From positions 4,398,520 to 4,462,519 of the forward strand of contig NC_054389.1 in NCBI RefSeq assembly GCF_001625195.1: a DNA stretch of 64,000 bases, given 5' to 3'. The translations under genes and the position numbers were made by a program. The notes below the pieces were generated by a model. It was not told where the DNA came from and ran no database searches. It was given only the letters and a program-made list of their open reading frames with translations. Below are positions 36,531-48,897 of this stretch, one piece after another (the stretch's first letter is position 1; each line of letters opens with the position of its first letter). Origin of the DNA: Drechmeria coniospora. Its lineage: Eukaryota; Ascomycota; Sordariomycetes; Hypocreales; Ophiocordycipitaceae.

Positions 36531-39500
36531 ATGCGGCGATCAACATCTGCTATCCACCCTGTTACCGTTCCGACATTCCTAGTATTCCTTTGCCTCTCCG
36601 GCACTCTTGCCGAGTTCGGCCCTCAACATGACCGCGAGAGCCTGCCGATTCGGACCATTCACTTGGCCGCGCGCGACTTGCCACCCGACTATTATGGTGA
36701 CCCGAGAAAAACCTACGGATATCCACCACCATACGAGTTCGACCCATCCACCTCTGATAGTAGCACCGCTTATTCCTCAGCCTGTACGTGCGGTCTCGTT
36801 CGTTATTCATAGTAGACTAATTCTCTCCAGATACTCCACCGGAAGAATCGTCTGATTCAACGCTTGCCACCACAACCGTCTCGAATCCTGGCCAAGGTTC
36901 CGGGACAACCACGAGCAACGCCCCGAACAGAACGAGCAGCACACCCGACATGGCGGCAACCGAATCATCACTCGCAGTTACAAAATCGACAGGTCCTGCT
37001 TCGGATTCCCTGACCACAAAAGTATTTGCGACAACATCTCGAAGATTGCCCATGGAAGGGGCGCCAAGTGTATCGAGTCCATCAGGGAATTCTACCACGT
37101 TGAGTAGTTTCTCAAGTCTAACTTATTCAGTTTCGACTCCAACCACGTCGAGTGACCAGAGCACAACGCATGATTCCATGACCCGTGCCATTTCCACCTC
37201 TGACTCCGCTTCGACCACCACTACATCTGGCTTCTCCAGCTCTCGAGATACGGCATCATCGTTAGCCTTGACGGATCCAGGCTCGCAAAGCACGTACAGC
37301 TCATCAACCCCTTCACAGGAAAGCGTTATTACTACAACGAAGGGAGGACTTGTCCCAAGCCCAATTCTCAGCGGACCAACGTCTGTTCTGGCCAATTATA
37401 CCACATGGCCTTCAACTACCGTGGATATTGGGACTGAGACGGTGCCTCCGTCAAGCTCCTCTTCAATATTCGATGGCTCCGCACTTCCCATACCTGGCCA
37501 CTTGTCTTCTGTGACGTCTTGGACGTCAATTCAGGACGAGGTTCCCGCGCCAACTACAGCTAGCTTGCTCTCGACCTCGGACAGTTCCGCTCAACTCGAG
37601 CCCCCCGGCACGCGTTCGACAATGTGGACAAGTTTCGGAAACTCTTCCACTGCATTTCTGGGGACCGGTACTTCAACGAGATCGACGCCCATCGGAACAG
37701 GAGTCACAACAAGGTTGGGAGACACGGAACCGACCGATACACTCTCCACTCTGACGCAAAGGAAGGCGACCAGTACATCCGTGGCGGCCTTGCCGTCCTC
37801 ATCCACCCAGATATTAAAGCTTACATCCACTCTCAGCAGCCATGGAAACCCTCTGCCCTCAGAATCGACTTGGCCAAGCTTGCATCGACCGGGAACCCAG
37901 TCTACCATGTCATGGGTAAATTCTACCAACCCGGGGGAGACTGGCGGCTACACAACGAAATCTACTGTCGCACTCTCGACCGTCCTCATCCCCGAGAGCC
38001 TGTCCACGACGTCCACTTGGAAACCTTCCAAGAATTCAACCTCAACCTCAACCGCAACCTCGAGTTCCTGGAATTTTTCATCTGGATACCTCTCACGAAC
38101 CATTACCTCTATCCCTACGAACTCGTCACGTATGCCTGATGGGTCAGTTTCGGCGACAAATGCCACCGGCTCGTATCCTCATGGTCCGACCATTATTGCT
38201 CCCGCTCCCGTATTCACCAGGCCGTCGAATTTCACAACCGTCTCTGGCCCAACGGCCCCTCCTGGTGATCATTGGCTCACAACAACGGCGGAGGATTCTG
38301 TGACTTATGGTGGCTCTGAGCTGCAAACAAGTTCGAGCGCAACTTTCATTCGCAACAGCGGTGCCCTCATAACACCGGGAAGGTCGCCCTCCTACCGCAA
38401 TTCGACCTCGAGCCTGCTGGCCACTTGGTCAGAAATTTCGAGCGATTTGGGGACAAGCACGACCACTCCTCATTCCCAACTCGGTCATAGCAGCATTTCC
38501 AGTAGAGTTGTAACTACTGCACCATCAACCACTGTCACACATTCACCCTCATACGCTTCGACTGTAATCACCATGGGTCCGCGGTCGACATCCAGACCAG
38601 ACGTGGATACGAGACCTGTGGTATCCACCACGATTGCCAGCGGGCCGCCATATCCCACACACAACTCAACTCGGAGTATCCGAGAAACAGATGAGGCTTC
38701 CGGAAGCAGCGGGACAGCGCCTCGTTCGACAAGATGGACCGAGACCACGCGAGCTCCATCTGGGCCATGGCGAAGTTCGAGCTTGCCCTCACGGAGCGAG
38801 ACTGCGCCGTTCCCAATCTCCTCGAACTCGACAGCGTCGCACCCGACAGTAATCGGTTCATCCATTGCGCACTCGTTTGGACCCGGTGTGCCTCCGACTT
38901 GGACGACAGTTGTTACCGCCACTAGGCACAACTCGACAGGTATGGAGACTCTCCCGAAGAGTGTCACATCCATCCTCACTCCGTTCCCTGCGTCCTCAGA
39001 CCCGACGAGCTCGACATCGACTTCTACGAGCAGCCTTGCCAAGTCCAGCACGGATATGGCAGAGTCGGCGATATCGTTGCGAACGAGCCGCAATGGCACT
39101 TCATCCGCGAGACTCAATTCGAGGACAATGACTTTGCCGCGGTGGACGAATAGTAGCACGGAACCGCCATCAACCACGTTTTCGCTTGGCACGATAACCT
39201 GGACCCGAGACAGTACGGCACAGGTTACCTCGACGTCCTGGTCTCGCGTTGAACCCATGCCAACGACTTTGCCAGATGAAAACACCCGCACGACGGCGTA
39301 TCAGACCATTCCTGCCAACTCTTCGGTGACCGATGTTACAGACCCAGGTTGGACGACAATTTTCACGTATTCGTCGCAGCAAGTCTCGAGAGATAACTCG
39401 ACGAGGAGCCGTGCAAGGAAAGAAAGCGGAAGTCGGTCTGCTCCGAGAGAGACTCCTGCCCGATGGCACAATGCGACTGCCACAGCAACCTCGACATTGT

Positions 39501-39811
39501 CTGGGAGTGGCAGCAGCAGCATGCGCATGCGTACGAGGACCACGGGCGACGGCACGGCCTGCACGCACGAGGTCGTGCATACTTACCCGGCTCAGGAAAG
39601 CACCAGTATCGTAGTACCGTGCACAACGATTGTGGCTGGTCTGGCGACATCCACAAGCTGCGCCGACATGTCATCCGAGGCTGGCTCACCGGGTTCTACG
39701 CATTGTCACTCTTCGCTGTGCGCCATAACGAGCAGGACCAACATCTACAGTAGAGTGTCGTCCACTCCGTCGACATGGAATTGTTTGTTGCATGACAGCG
39801 CGCCGGCATAA
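36531..39811 (+). CDS. Secreted mucin-like Ser/Thr-rich protein
   Basis: Two exons, 36531-36783 and 36831-39811; product 1077 aa. A signal peptide (AIHPVTVPTFLVFLCLSGTLA within residues 7-27) is followed by an acidic, Tyr/Pro-rich segment (LPPDYYGDPRKTYGYPPPY). About 950 residues of Ser/Thr/Pro-rich low complexity follow, with many Asn-x-Ser/Thr sites. The C-terminal 100 residues contain several cysteines (ACTHEVVHTYP, VVPCTTIVAG, TSCADMS, THCHSSLC). No transmembrane helix or clear GPI signal is present, so secretion or wall attachment is inferred. Heavy O-glycosylation is expected from composition. No sequence family recognised. The 3' end is uncertain: a further frame at 39932-40145 could be an extra exon. 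The ATG at 36531 is preferred over the in-frame ATG at 36492 because it places the signal peptide near the terminus. Confidence 0.75.
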
Positions 39812-41519
39812 TTCGAGCGAAGCTGACGAGAGACAGACACAACCTCGAAAGCCCAGCGGCTTCCCACGACGTTCGAGACGTCGACGGTGCAGAGCAAGTC
39901 CCTTCCCCGTATGTCTGATGCTAATTCACACAGGCCCGTCGGCTGAACTGCTGCCAGAAACGCACTTACCGGACAACGCCAACTATCCATGGGGTGGAGA
40001 TTCGCCCGTTCACCGACACCAAAACGTAACGGAGCTTGGCGAAGGCATCGTCAACGGCAAGGCACCACAGGACGCCGGGACGGCGTTGCCGAGGAGGACG
40101 AGAATCTTTGATAGACTGAAGATTCTGTGGCAAGGAATGGTTTGATCCTCGGATTGGAGAGCACGCAGATTCGCCTTTATTGATGCCCACGAGGCGGCTC
40201 ATGGCTTGACTTGTTGCATGCCGCTCGTCGCCGACCCAACGTCGAGCGCTGTTTGTTGGACCGCCAAGCCTATGCCAAGGGGCCTGGCAGGAGCAGCAAA
40301 TAAATGGGCGACGTTCATCCCTTTACCTTGACCAGCGAGAGGTTAATTTGCTAGGAGGCTGCTACAATGCTACGAGTTTGAAGAGCTGCCACCGTTGACA
40401 ATGGCGTGCAAGGAAGGCTACGGCTTCCCGTTTGCACAGGCACACTTACTTGTGCACGCACCCGTACAAAGAGTACTACCATTGGTAACGTGCCACGGTC
40501 GGAATACGTACAGACATCAACTTGCCACTCCAATTACATGGTGGATGACTTATGGTAGCAGGCCTCGAATGTCGTCGAGAAGTACTTGCACGTACTTGCA
40601 AGTTGGTTACGCTGGTGCGTGGAATGCGGCAGTCGACAACGTGCACGTGATGCTAATACAAGCTATCTATGGATCTTGGTGGGTATGCTGGGGCGATACT
40701 TCGTAAGTACGTACTGCTCATACGACGAGGTACGGCGGTACGAGTTGAGGTAGTTGTACATGGGGAGAGGTAGCTGCCCGGCGAGTGCGGGTGGATTTGT
40801 ACAAAGGATGCATGTTCCTTTCTTGGCGACCTGAATGCGGAAATCGCGCTAACGAGCAACAGGCCGACTCCACAAGGGGTGGTACGGGGTGCTCGATCTG
40901 TTCTCCGAACCAGACGTCAGCGTTTATGCCATGGCCCCATTGTATCCCCCACTAGGGGTTCGCGACCCAGCGCTGGGAGGGTGTAAAAATTAATGGGACA
41001 GTTGGGACAGCTGGGGGGTCCGTTTTGCAGGTCTGCATCGATACGTGTCGACCTCTTTTTTTCTCTTCCACATCGCCACAAGTCCCGAAAGGGAGTGGGT
41101 TAAGTGACTTAACCGATACGAGTCGAATAGTGCAAGTTAGTGTACGGAACACACAAGGCAGGTACACCAACTCTGTACTTACTGTACTTCTACAGTACAC
41201 CAGCAGTCACACTGACTGTAAGTACCTACCTAGTACTTCGTAGTTGTACAGTGCAGGCATACATTACAGCACGCACTCCGTACTTCGTACAGCGTACTCC
41301 GTATTACTCCATACACACATACAGTACACCACCCACTGTACGGAGCACAGAGTAGAGTACGTACGCCTCCTCCATTCTTGCCACGCCAGAGACACTTTCC
41401 CTTTCCCCCCCGTTCATCCTCCCCTCCGAAGACAACAATCGGAGATCTCGTCAACCTACCAAAGCATCTCTTCCCGTCATCGACGACATCAGATCCATCG
41501 ATTCCGGCCATCACTCGCC
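39812..41519. other. Intergenic region with possible extra exon of the mucin gene
   Basis: A plus-strand frame ending with a stop at 40145 encodes a non-repetitive tail (ELLPETHLPDNANYPWGG at its start, RTRIFDRLKILWQGMV at its end). I could not connect it to the mucin gene with introns of normal size: the attractive donor GTATGT at 39909 and acceptor CACACAG at 39933 leave only about 25 bp. From 41140 to 41350 the DNA is GTAC-rich with TACTCCGTA near 41293. Confidence 0.4.
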
Positions 41520-42603
41520 ATGTTGTTCAAGCCGCTTGCTCTCGCGGCCACGGCTGCTGCATTCCTTCTCGTCCCCGAAGCATCCGACACGGCCAAACGG
41601 GTTGCCAAGGCGCTCCCCGTGCCGCCAGCAGGGCTCTCGATCCCGCCAACGGCACTCTCGCAGAGCCTGACGGTGCCCTGCCGGCAGTGCAAGCACAAGA
41701 ACAGCCAGCTGCAGCTGGATCTGGAGGTGGTGGATGGGTCGAAGCTGCAGCTCAACGGCTTCGAGCTGTACCCCCACGCGGACCCGTGGAACGGCGACTT
41801 GACGGCCGTCGTCATCAAGGATGACGGCGAGGAGAAGAAGCAGAGGCTCGGCTACAGCCTGGCCATCCTGCCCGGGCCCACGGACGAGGATCTGCAGATG
41901 CAGCTCATCACGATTGAGCTGAGGGTCATCGAGGTTGGCAGTCGATTTGTCAACGACATCCCCATCGTCAGAGTTCAGCTTGTCAAGGCGGAGGAGACCA
42001 AGGAGATTGTCATCGGCAACATCTCCTTCAAGGAAACGCCGCAGAGCTGCCGAAGAATGTGGTGCCGAGCCAGACAATCGGTCTTGGCCATTCTCAAGTC
42101 CATCAGAAAGGGCAAGGGCTGTGGCGGCATTCGGGGCCATGGGCACAGGAAGCCCGATTTCAGCAGGGCCGAGGCGGATAAGCAGATGGCCGAGCACTTT
42201 CGCCAGCAGCGCCATGGCTGGTGCAGGTTCATCAAGGACCTCGCCGCGCACATTGTCCTCCCGGTGCTCATGGGAATCACAGCCGGCGTTGGTGTCGCCT
42301 TGTACGTCTCGACCTCCCCACCCCTCCCCACGGCAGGAAAGCACCCGAGGTTGCTGACGAGGACACGATAGGTTTGCCATGCTTGTCTGCAGCGTCACCG
42401 TCCGCCTGACCCGCACCGTCCTCCGATCGCGTGCCGGCGCTCGTTTCTGCCCCAAGATGCAGAACCTGTCGATGGAGCGCAAGGCCGACTGCGAAAAGCT
42501 CGGCCTCATGGAGGACGGCGAGGCGGCACACGAGGAGCCCCCGCCGCGGTACCGGGACGACGACTCCAGCAGTGGAGCCGAAGCGCACACGAAAGTCGTG
42601 TAA
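41520..42603 (+). CDS. DUF7728 family membrane-anchored secretory-pathway protein
   Basis: Two exons, 41520-42301 and 42372-42603; product 337 aa. The signal peptide (MLFKPLALAATAAAFLLVPE) is followed by a lumenal domain with VPCRQCKHKNSQL (a CxxC motif near residue 56), LNGFELYPHADPWNGDL and IELRVIEVGSRFVNDIP. A basic Cys/His segment (MWCRARQS, then CGGIRGHGHR) follows. One transmembrane helix (LPVLMGITAGVGVALFAMLV, near 250-270) is interrupted by the intron, and the tail is acidic and cytosolic. I recall this architecture from a conserved ascomycete family of unknown function (DUF7728). The N-terminal signal plus single helix predicts a type I protein. No biochemical role is established. 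Confidence 0.8.
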
Positions 42604-43217
42604 GTAGACGCTGGTCGCGGTCATGCTAGGGGTGTCTCGGGTCGTTCAGAGTATGAAGGACCCGATGTATAGAAGTCTCGTCGGAAACTCGTGCGCGTTT
42701 CAGAGCACGAAAGGGGAATACTCGCGCTTGCCCACGCCGATGGGTCACGTTGGTTACCGTTACCTCGTTGCGTTACCTGGTCGGGGGCAGATGTTGGCAT
42801 CGCCGTCCTCTCATTGGCTATGCATCATTGATTGCAGCGTTTCATGAAATAGGTACTGTCGTTTGTGGCAGACACGCTCATTATGGCAATGGCAATCAGC
42901 AGCACATAAAATCCCCCCTCTCTCCTCTCGCAACCGTGGACCCTCTCCTCTGTGCCATGCACGCTCGAGGTATTTTCTTTTTGGCGGCTACTGATCTTGT
43001 TTGTCTATTATTGTGCGGTGCTTCACACTTTTAGGTAGCGTTCGACGGAATGTGCCTGCTCCGCCGTTGTTCCACGCGCGCAACCACATCCGCATGCGAC
43101 GCTTTCGTCGCTGCATGGCGAGAAGCGTGCCGGCCTGGACTCCTCCTACGTATCCTCCAGGTGGGTCGCCCTCCCTTGCCGGTGCCGTGATGCATGTCGA
43201 GGAGTGCACGGCATGCA
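42604..43217. other. Convergent 3' region between DUF7728 and RhaM genes
   Basis: No gene. Both neighbours converge here, so the stretch holds two 3' UTRs. No repeat of note. Confidence 0.5.
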
Positions 43218-43891
43218 TCAGGCCTGGTAAAAGACCTCCTCCATGGGCCGCCACCAGGTCGGCGTACCGGCCTCGGAGCTCGTGGCGCCATCGACGAGGG
43301 ACTCCTGGAAGCCGTCGGTCATTTTCCACCACTCGCGGACCTTGGGGTTCTCGGCCATGCGCTGCATGTCGCCGGCGTAGTCGTAGCCGATGTACCTGAA
43401 TGAGGAAAACAGCAGGCTGGTCTTGTCGTCGTACCAGATGCTGTCTGCCCGAGAGGGGGCCGAGGGAGGCCGAGATTAGCCTGGTCCTTGCTTTGGGTCT
43501 GGGGAAAAGCCGGGGCGAGCACAGCACGCTCGTATGGAGAAGCCGGGAGCACCGAGTGCTCATTCTCTCTTATATCCTTGGCTTTCCTTCCGATTCACCC
43601 TCTCCCATCGGGAGGCACGGCGGGGGAGGTGCGGAGGGGGCAGGAAAGCTCACAGTCTTCGAGGCCGCAGCCCTTGATCTGCTTGGCCACCTCGGGCCAG
43701 ATGTTGGCGTGGCAAGCTTTGTAGGCGTCGTAGCAGGCGGGCTTGAGCCGGATGACTTGGCCGAAGCGCCGACCCGGGTTCTTGGTGCGCGTCGTCGTCG
43801 ACCCCGATCGTTGCAGTGATGCGTTCTCGGTAACGGGCGAGAATGGAGGCGACTGGGGCTGATCAGAAGTTGGCGACTGGGGCTGCCACAT
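43218..43891 (-). CDS. L-rhamnose mutarotase (RhaM) family protein
   Basis: Two exons, 43891-43654 and 43444-43218; product 154 aa. The RhaM fold is recognisable in RRFGQVIRLKPACYDAYKAC, HANIWPEVAKQIKGCGLEDY, SIWYDDKTSLLFSSFRYIG, the Asp-Met-Gln-Arg-Met-Ala segment, NPKVREWWKMTDGFQ and the closing TPTWWRPMEEVFY. RhaM enzymes interconvert alpha and beta L-rhamnopyranose; many fungal members have no proven substrate. The fold occupies the last 105 residues or so. The first 47 or so are Pro/Ser/Thr-rich with a PQSP duplication and could be a linker or a wrong start. The intron is 209 bp. No other rhamnose-pathway gene is in the window. A tandem repeat begins four bases upstream of the chosen ATG. 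Confidence 0.85.
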
Positions 43892-43894
43892 GAT

Positions 43895-44001
43895 GGATGA
43901 TGCGGATGGATGATGCGGATGGATGATGCGGATGGATGATGCGGATGGATGATGCAGATGGATGATGCGGATGGATGGATGGATGGATGATGGATGGATG
44001 G
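43895..44001. repeat. 13-bp tandem repeat (6 copies) plus GGAT microsatellite
   Basis: Six copies of GGATGATGCGGAT (43895-43972, the fifth with one change) pass into GGAT units (43973-44001). The array lies immediately upstream of the RhaM-family start codon, in its leader. Confidence 0.95.
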
Positions 44002-47000
44002 CCTGTCGCTGCTCTGCTCGTTGGCCTTGGTCGAAAACGAGGCTTTCCGGCTCAGCAGATCAGCAGAGCGGATGGCTATCGCAAGAGACGGGAGGGAGAA
44101 TGGCGTCGGCTTCCTCGAGACGCGGGAGCGGAGAGGTTGACGGGTGGGAAAGGGGACAGAACGTAGATGCCGACGTAGCATCCGAGAGTGGGAAAAGCAC
44201 AGCCATGGTCACGTACGGTATTGTCGTGTGTCACGGCTGCTTCTCGCCGCTGTCATGCCCCGCGCGGAGCTTGGGGCAGGCTGGGAGGAGTTGACGGTGC
44301 TGACGTGCGGTACAAGGTGCTACCTAGTATTAGGTTAGTACTGTAAGTATTACTCCGTAGGCATAGAGCGGCTCGCCAACCCCGCAGTATTGCTGCGGGT
44401 TTTTGCCAGCCCTCTGTTGCAGCGGCCAGAGGAACCCGGTCAAGACTTTGCCAAGATGTACATCTACATCCGCATGCACGTATGTGTTGGTGCATATCCG
44501 GAAGAATATACCACGCACATGTGTACCGCGCAAGTGTTTTCAGTACAATGCCCAACGAACCGTGACCCATCCTCCCACGTCATCCTTGGCTTCTTGCGGT
44601 GGATGCTCGGCATGGCTTCGTGCGAGGGTACACGCACACGCAGCCTTTGATTTCCATCCGCTTCAATATGCGACGAATCCCTTTCTTTCGTCTTGCTTTT
44701 CTCGTCCTTTGCTGCGCCTGCGCTCTGTTGATGTACTGATGCGCGTGAATAAATGGTGGGGAATCACACCTGCGTGGGCAAAAACTAGATGAGAAAAAGG
44801 TGAAATTAGGTGAACGCAAGGCGTACTCCGTACAGTATATGGGCAGGCTATCCGACGCCGAGCTCAGAAACCGCATGCCTCTCTGTCTGATATTTTGACG
44901 ATGCTCACGGCTGTACCCATCCGTACCTGCGAGACTGGCGAATCTGCCTACCTACAGCAGGTAGGAACGAGGGCGAGTGGTCGAGGAGCTATAAAGGCGA
45001 AAACTCGTGTGCGGCCCAAACGGGATCGGACACGCAACGTAGCATGATGACCAGGTCGGCAAGACACGGGGCAAAATGTATTACTCAAACTCCACGAATG
45101 CCTGGGGAACCCAAGTCGCCGCCGCAGGCCAAGCTCTCACCGGCTCACCAGCTACTCTCCGTAGGGACCTTGTCAGGTGTGGCCGGTGAGCATGTCCCGC
45201 AGCGATCATGCACAGCAACAAAGCTATCCCCGCTCGTGATGGCGGAATATGCAGAGGCCCTGCCAAAGCTTGCACAGATCCCTGCACAATCACGGCACCT
45301 GCACACACTGCGACGCACCGACACTTGTAATAATACTTGCAGCAATCCGGGATGGGCGCTGGCTAGCGGGCTTGCGGCGAGAAAATGATCATTTTTCCCC
45401 CCAAGAGATTTCTTCGTCGACAGACTGGGGTGAGAACAAGCGCAGATTTGAACGCGAGCAAAGAGGCCATATCGAGGCTCGAAGGGGCCTTGTGATTGGC
45501 AGAAGGAGTGTTTCGACGCCTCTCTCTGGCTGGGAATTTGTCCGAGGCCAAGGGGAGCCATCGAAAGGCAGGCTCCGTCACGTGGCCAAGCCTTCACCTG
45601 GCTGGCTTCAGGATATGTATGGCTTACGAAAGCACGCCGCCAGGTAAGTACATGTGTATTCGCATGTATGTACTCGACAAGCGAGCTTGGTAGGTGGTGC
45701 ACAGACAAGCACACCGTGTGGCCGTCGACGCTCGAAGGAGAAGGATTTTCGATAGTAATATTCCACCGAGCCTATGCGGACGGGTGGATCAATCTGAGAC
45801 GGGATGGTGTCCTTCTTGATGCAAGACACCGATGGGTGGGCCTGTTTCTTTGTCCGCCGTGGACCAACTCTTAGCGTCAGGTCCCTTTCCCCTGCATTAT
45901 CGCGTCATCACCCGTCGCCCATCGACAGGCAGCGGTTTGATTCATGTCACGCTCGCCAGGTCCAATCTCGATTCCGCCAGCTCCCAAAGACGCAGAAACC
46001 GAAGGGCAAGGGGACGAGGTGCGTAATGCGAGTATGACCCGAGCTGGATGAGCCTCCCGTAGCGGCCACGCTGCTCGTCAAGAATCATGCGCCGTTGGCG
46101 AGACCGTTCCTGGTGATTCAGGTCCTGTCGCATATTCGTGCGGCGCGTCACTGCGTGCGCAACCACATGGACATAAGTATGTTGGTGCACAGGTAAGCTG
46201 CGACGGAATAAAAACGGTATTCTGCCTGTCGGATATCTATTTCGTAGCTTGCACGATGGTGGCTGCCTGATGAGGCGCAGAGATTCCTTGAACTTGGAAA
46301 CCAATCGACTTGTTTCTGTGGCTTGCCAGCCGCCACCGGCCGCCAAACAGTCTTGCCATGTCTACTTAGTGTCGTCCGTACGATCTGTAAGGCTGCCAGC
46401 CATCGAGAGGCTGATGGGTGGAGGACGGCGACAGGTCGACGGGTGACGGAATCAGGGGCTAGCGTTTCCGCTTGACGATCAATCCACGCTCCACAATCTG
46501 CCTAAAAGGGGTGGCCCCAGGGGATACGGGTGGCGTGACTCGGATGCTCCGACTGGCTCAGGCTGGCATCCGACTAGCATCGACTGGCATCGACCGGCAC
46601 CGACTGGCCACCGTCACCGACGCTGGCCGGAGCCAGGCGAAGCGTCGGCCCTGCTGGCGGCCCTGCTGGCGGCGATAGAACACGGCCGTTGGATGACGCC
46701 GGTGACGCCGTGACACATGTATGGCCAGAGCCGGAGACGGTGCCGGAGCTAGGGTCGATCAGGAGGACCAGGGCGCATCCTTTATCTTCCTCGCCTCGCT
46801 TCGAGGTGGCAGCTTCACGACAAAGGATGGACGTGTCCGCCGCGAACCAGAGTTCTGCCAGTGTGTCCTCGACACTCGGTCGGGTGCGAGCGGCGGCATG
46901 TTGACCGAGTAAGTGCCTGCCGTGTGGCCAGCACGAGATGGCCGACCGGAGGCGGGGCGGGCAACTTGTCGGTGTACTACGACGAGTACGAAGACGGCCT

Positions 47001-48897
47001 CGTCATTGTCACAGTCATGATCATGACCATGTCCATGATGGTGGCTCGTCAGCAAGTCCTGTTATTACTCGCAACTACGAGGTCGGTACTGTACGTACAT
47101 GTACATGCATCCATGTACAGCGTGGGTGTCGTTGCTTGCCGGTGTACATGTCGGTGTACCATCCTGATCGTAGGCGCATGTACATGTACAAGCGTGCTTG
47201 AATCTTCCATGGTGGACACTGACGCATTGTTGCCGTCGACCCCGTAATTGTATGAGATAGACAGCTAGGTAGGTTCGAGCCGGGCGCTAAATTTAGTTCC
47301 TCCATGCTTGGCTGGCTATAGGCAGCTCGCCTACCAGTCCTGACTCTTGGCCTCCTTCGTCCTGCGCCTGTGGTTGATGCAACGCCATGCTGGACGCTGT
47401 CGTCCGTCGCCTCGACCGCTTGTCGACGGAAGACGAAAGAGTTGGTGTGCGGTGCGTGTACGGTACACTTGTGCTACGCTACGCTGCCATGGACTGCCTC
47501 GTAGCCTCTGATGGCTCGCATCGCTGCGTGGCTGTCGTTCCTTTCCTTCTTTCTTTCCCTTCTTCACTTCGTCCCTTCTTCCATTCGGCTCTCGTCCCCT
47601 CCTTCCAATCTTCCTAGCCTCTCTCTGGCCTTCCACTCCTTTACGTTCCCTCCGACGCTCTTTCTCTCATTCATTCAGCATCTCCTCTCCCTCCCCCCTC
47701 ACCCTTCACCTCACTCTGCTCTGCTCACTGTTCCGCTGGGTCAGCAGCCGTCGCCATCACCATCGCCATCGCTGCTGCTGCGGCTGCGGCAGTCCATTTT
47801 CCTGCGATCCGTTCGAAACGACGTGATCGCATCTCCCGATCTCTCTCTGCCAAATTATACATCCGCCACCACCCCCCTCTCTCCTCTCCCCCCCCCTGCC
47901 GCCTCCCCTGCCCCCGCCCCTCCAAAGGCCGGCGAGATTTGGGCAGTGTGCAGCCAGCGTGCGACGACGGGCAACGCCTCCTTGTCTCCACAGTCTCCCA
48001 CCGGGGACTGACTTACAGCAAAGGTAAAACACACCACCTCCCGGTACCCTCGCTGCCCCCGACTGCGCCTGGCTCCCCATCCATCGTAAGAACCAAACGA
48101 TGCCTTTCTCATGCGACTCCTTCTGATTTATCCTTCTGCTTCTTTTTTCCCTTGCCATCTTCGTGACCGCTGATTACATTCTTTTAACCCCAGCGTTATT
48201 TTTTTCCCCTTCCGTTTCCTCCGTTGCGCACCCAGAGTCTGAAACGAGACATCGATCTGGACGTGCCTTTGCGTTACGGAAGACTGCATCTCAAACCTCA
48301 TCGTCGCACCCGACTCCGACCCTCGGGATCGAATTTCTTTTTCTCCCTCGGAATCGTCGAATCCGTCTCGTGATATTTTTCCCGAGCCGTCATCCCGTTC
48401 CAACCGTCCGTCCTGTCCACGCACGCGACTATCCTGCCTCGCTGCCACCACTGCTCTCGCTCGAACGTACGCTGACGACCGGGCAGCAGCCGATTCTTTC
48501 GACAACTTTTCTCCGATCGTCCATCACTCGTTCCAGGTCCATCACTCGTTCAAGGACCATCATCGCTCGTTCAAGGTCCATCACTCGTTCAAGGACCGTC
48601 CGCTCGCTCGCTTCCTTTCTACCCTTGTCATTCTGTCCTCGCATGCCTCGTTGTACGGCACCGATTTCCTCCACCGAATCGAACTGAGCTCAACTTCATG
48701 TCGACACCAGCCAACACGACGATATATCATTCCGTTGCCACGATACCCACGCCCACTTCGACCATCCCGTGCCGAGCACACGCATCTCTTCACGGATTCG
48801 AGACCCCCACGGCCCACAGTCGAGGCTGAAGTAGCCTTCCTGTTACCCATTCGACACCAGTGCCTGTTCCTCCTAGAGACGGGAGAAGCACGCCCAG
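44002..48897. other. 4.9-kb gene-free island and leader of the EGF-like gene
   Basis: TACTCCGTA occurs near 44351 and 44825. A short run of ACTGGCATCGACTGGC-type words is at 46550-46615. From 47520 to 48900 the plus strand is strongly pyrimidine-rich (CTTTCC, TCCTTC, CCCCTC runs), as in long fungal 5' leaders, so much of this is probably promoter and untranslated leader of the gene at 48898. No other coding sequence is supported. Confidence 0.5.
48529..48603. repeat. 18-bp tandem repeat, 4 imperfect copies, in the leader of the EGF-like gene
   Basis: Four copies of a unit close to TCACTCGTTCAAGGACCA follow one another, with a 3-bp insertion after the second. The array lies about 300 bp upstream of the start codon at 48898, inside the pyrimidine-rich zone. 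Confidence 0.8.

Noticed and set aside
37624..38139. A 171-codon plus-strand frame inside the mucin exon in another phase, with non-repetitive composition
   Set aside because: It lies wholly within the long Ser/Thr-rich reading frame, has no start context, domain or splice evidence, and its residues are the frame-shifted image of TCA/ACA/ACC codons.
38485..39291. A 268-codon minus-strand frame opposite the mucin gene
   Set aside because: Antisense of Ser/Thr codons yields Val/Gly/Glu/Leu-rich open frames automatically. No motif or promoter supports it.
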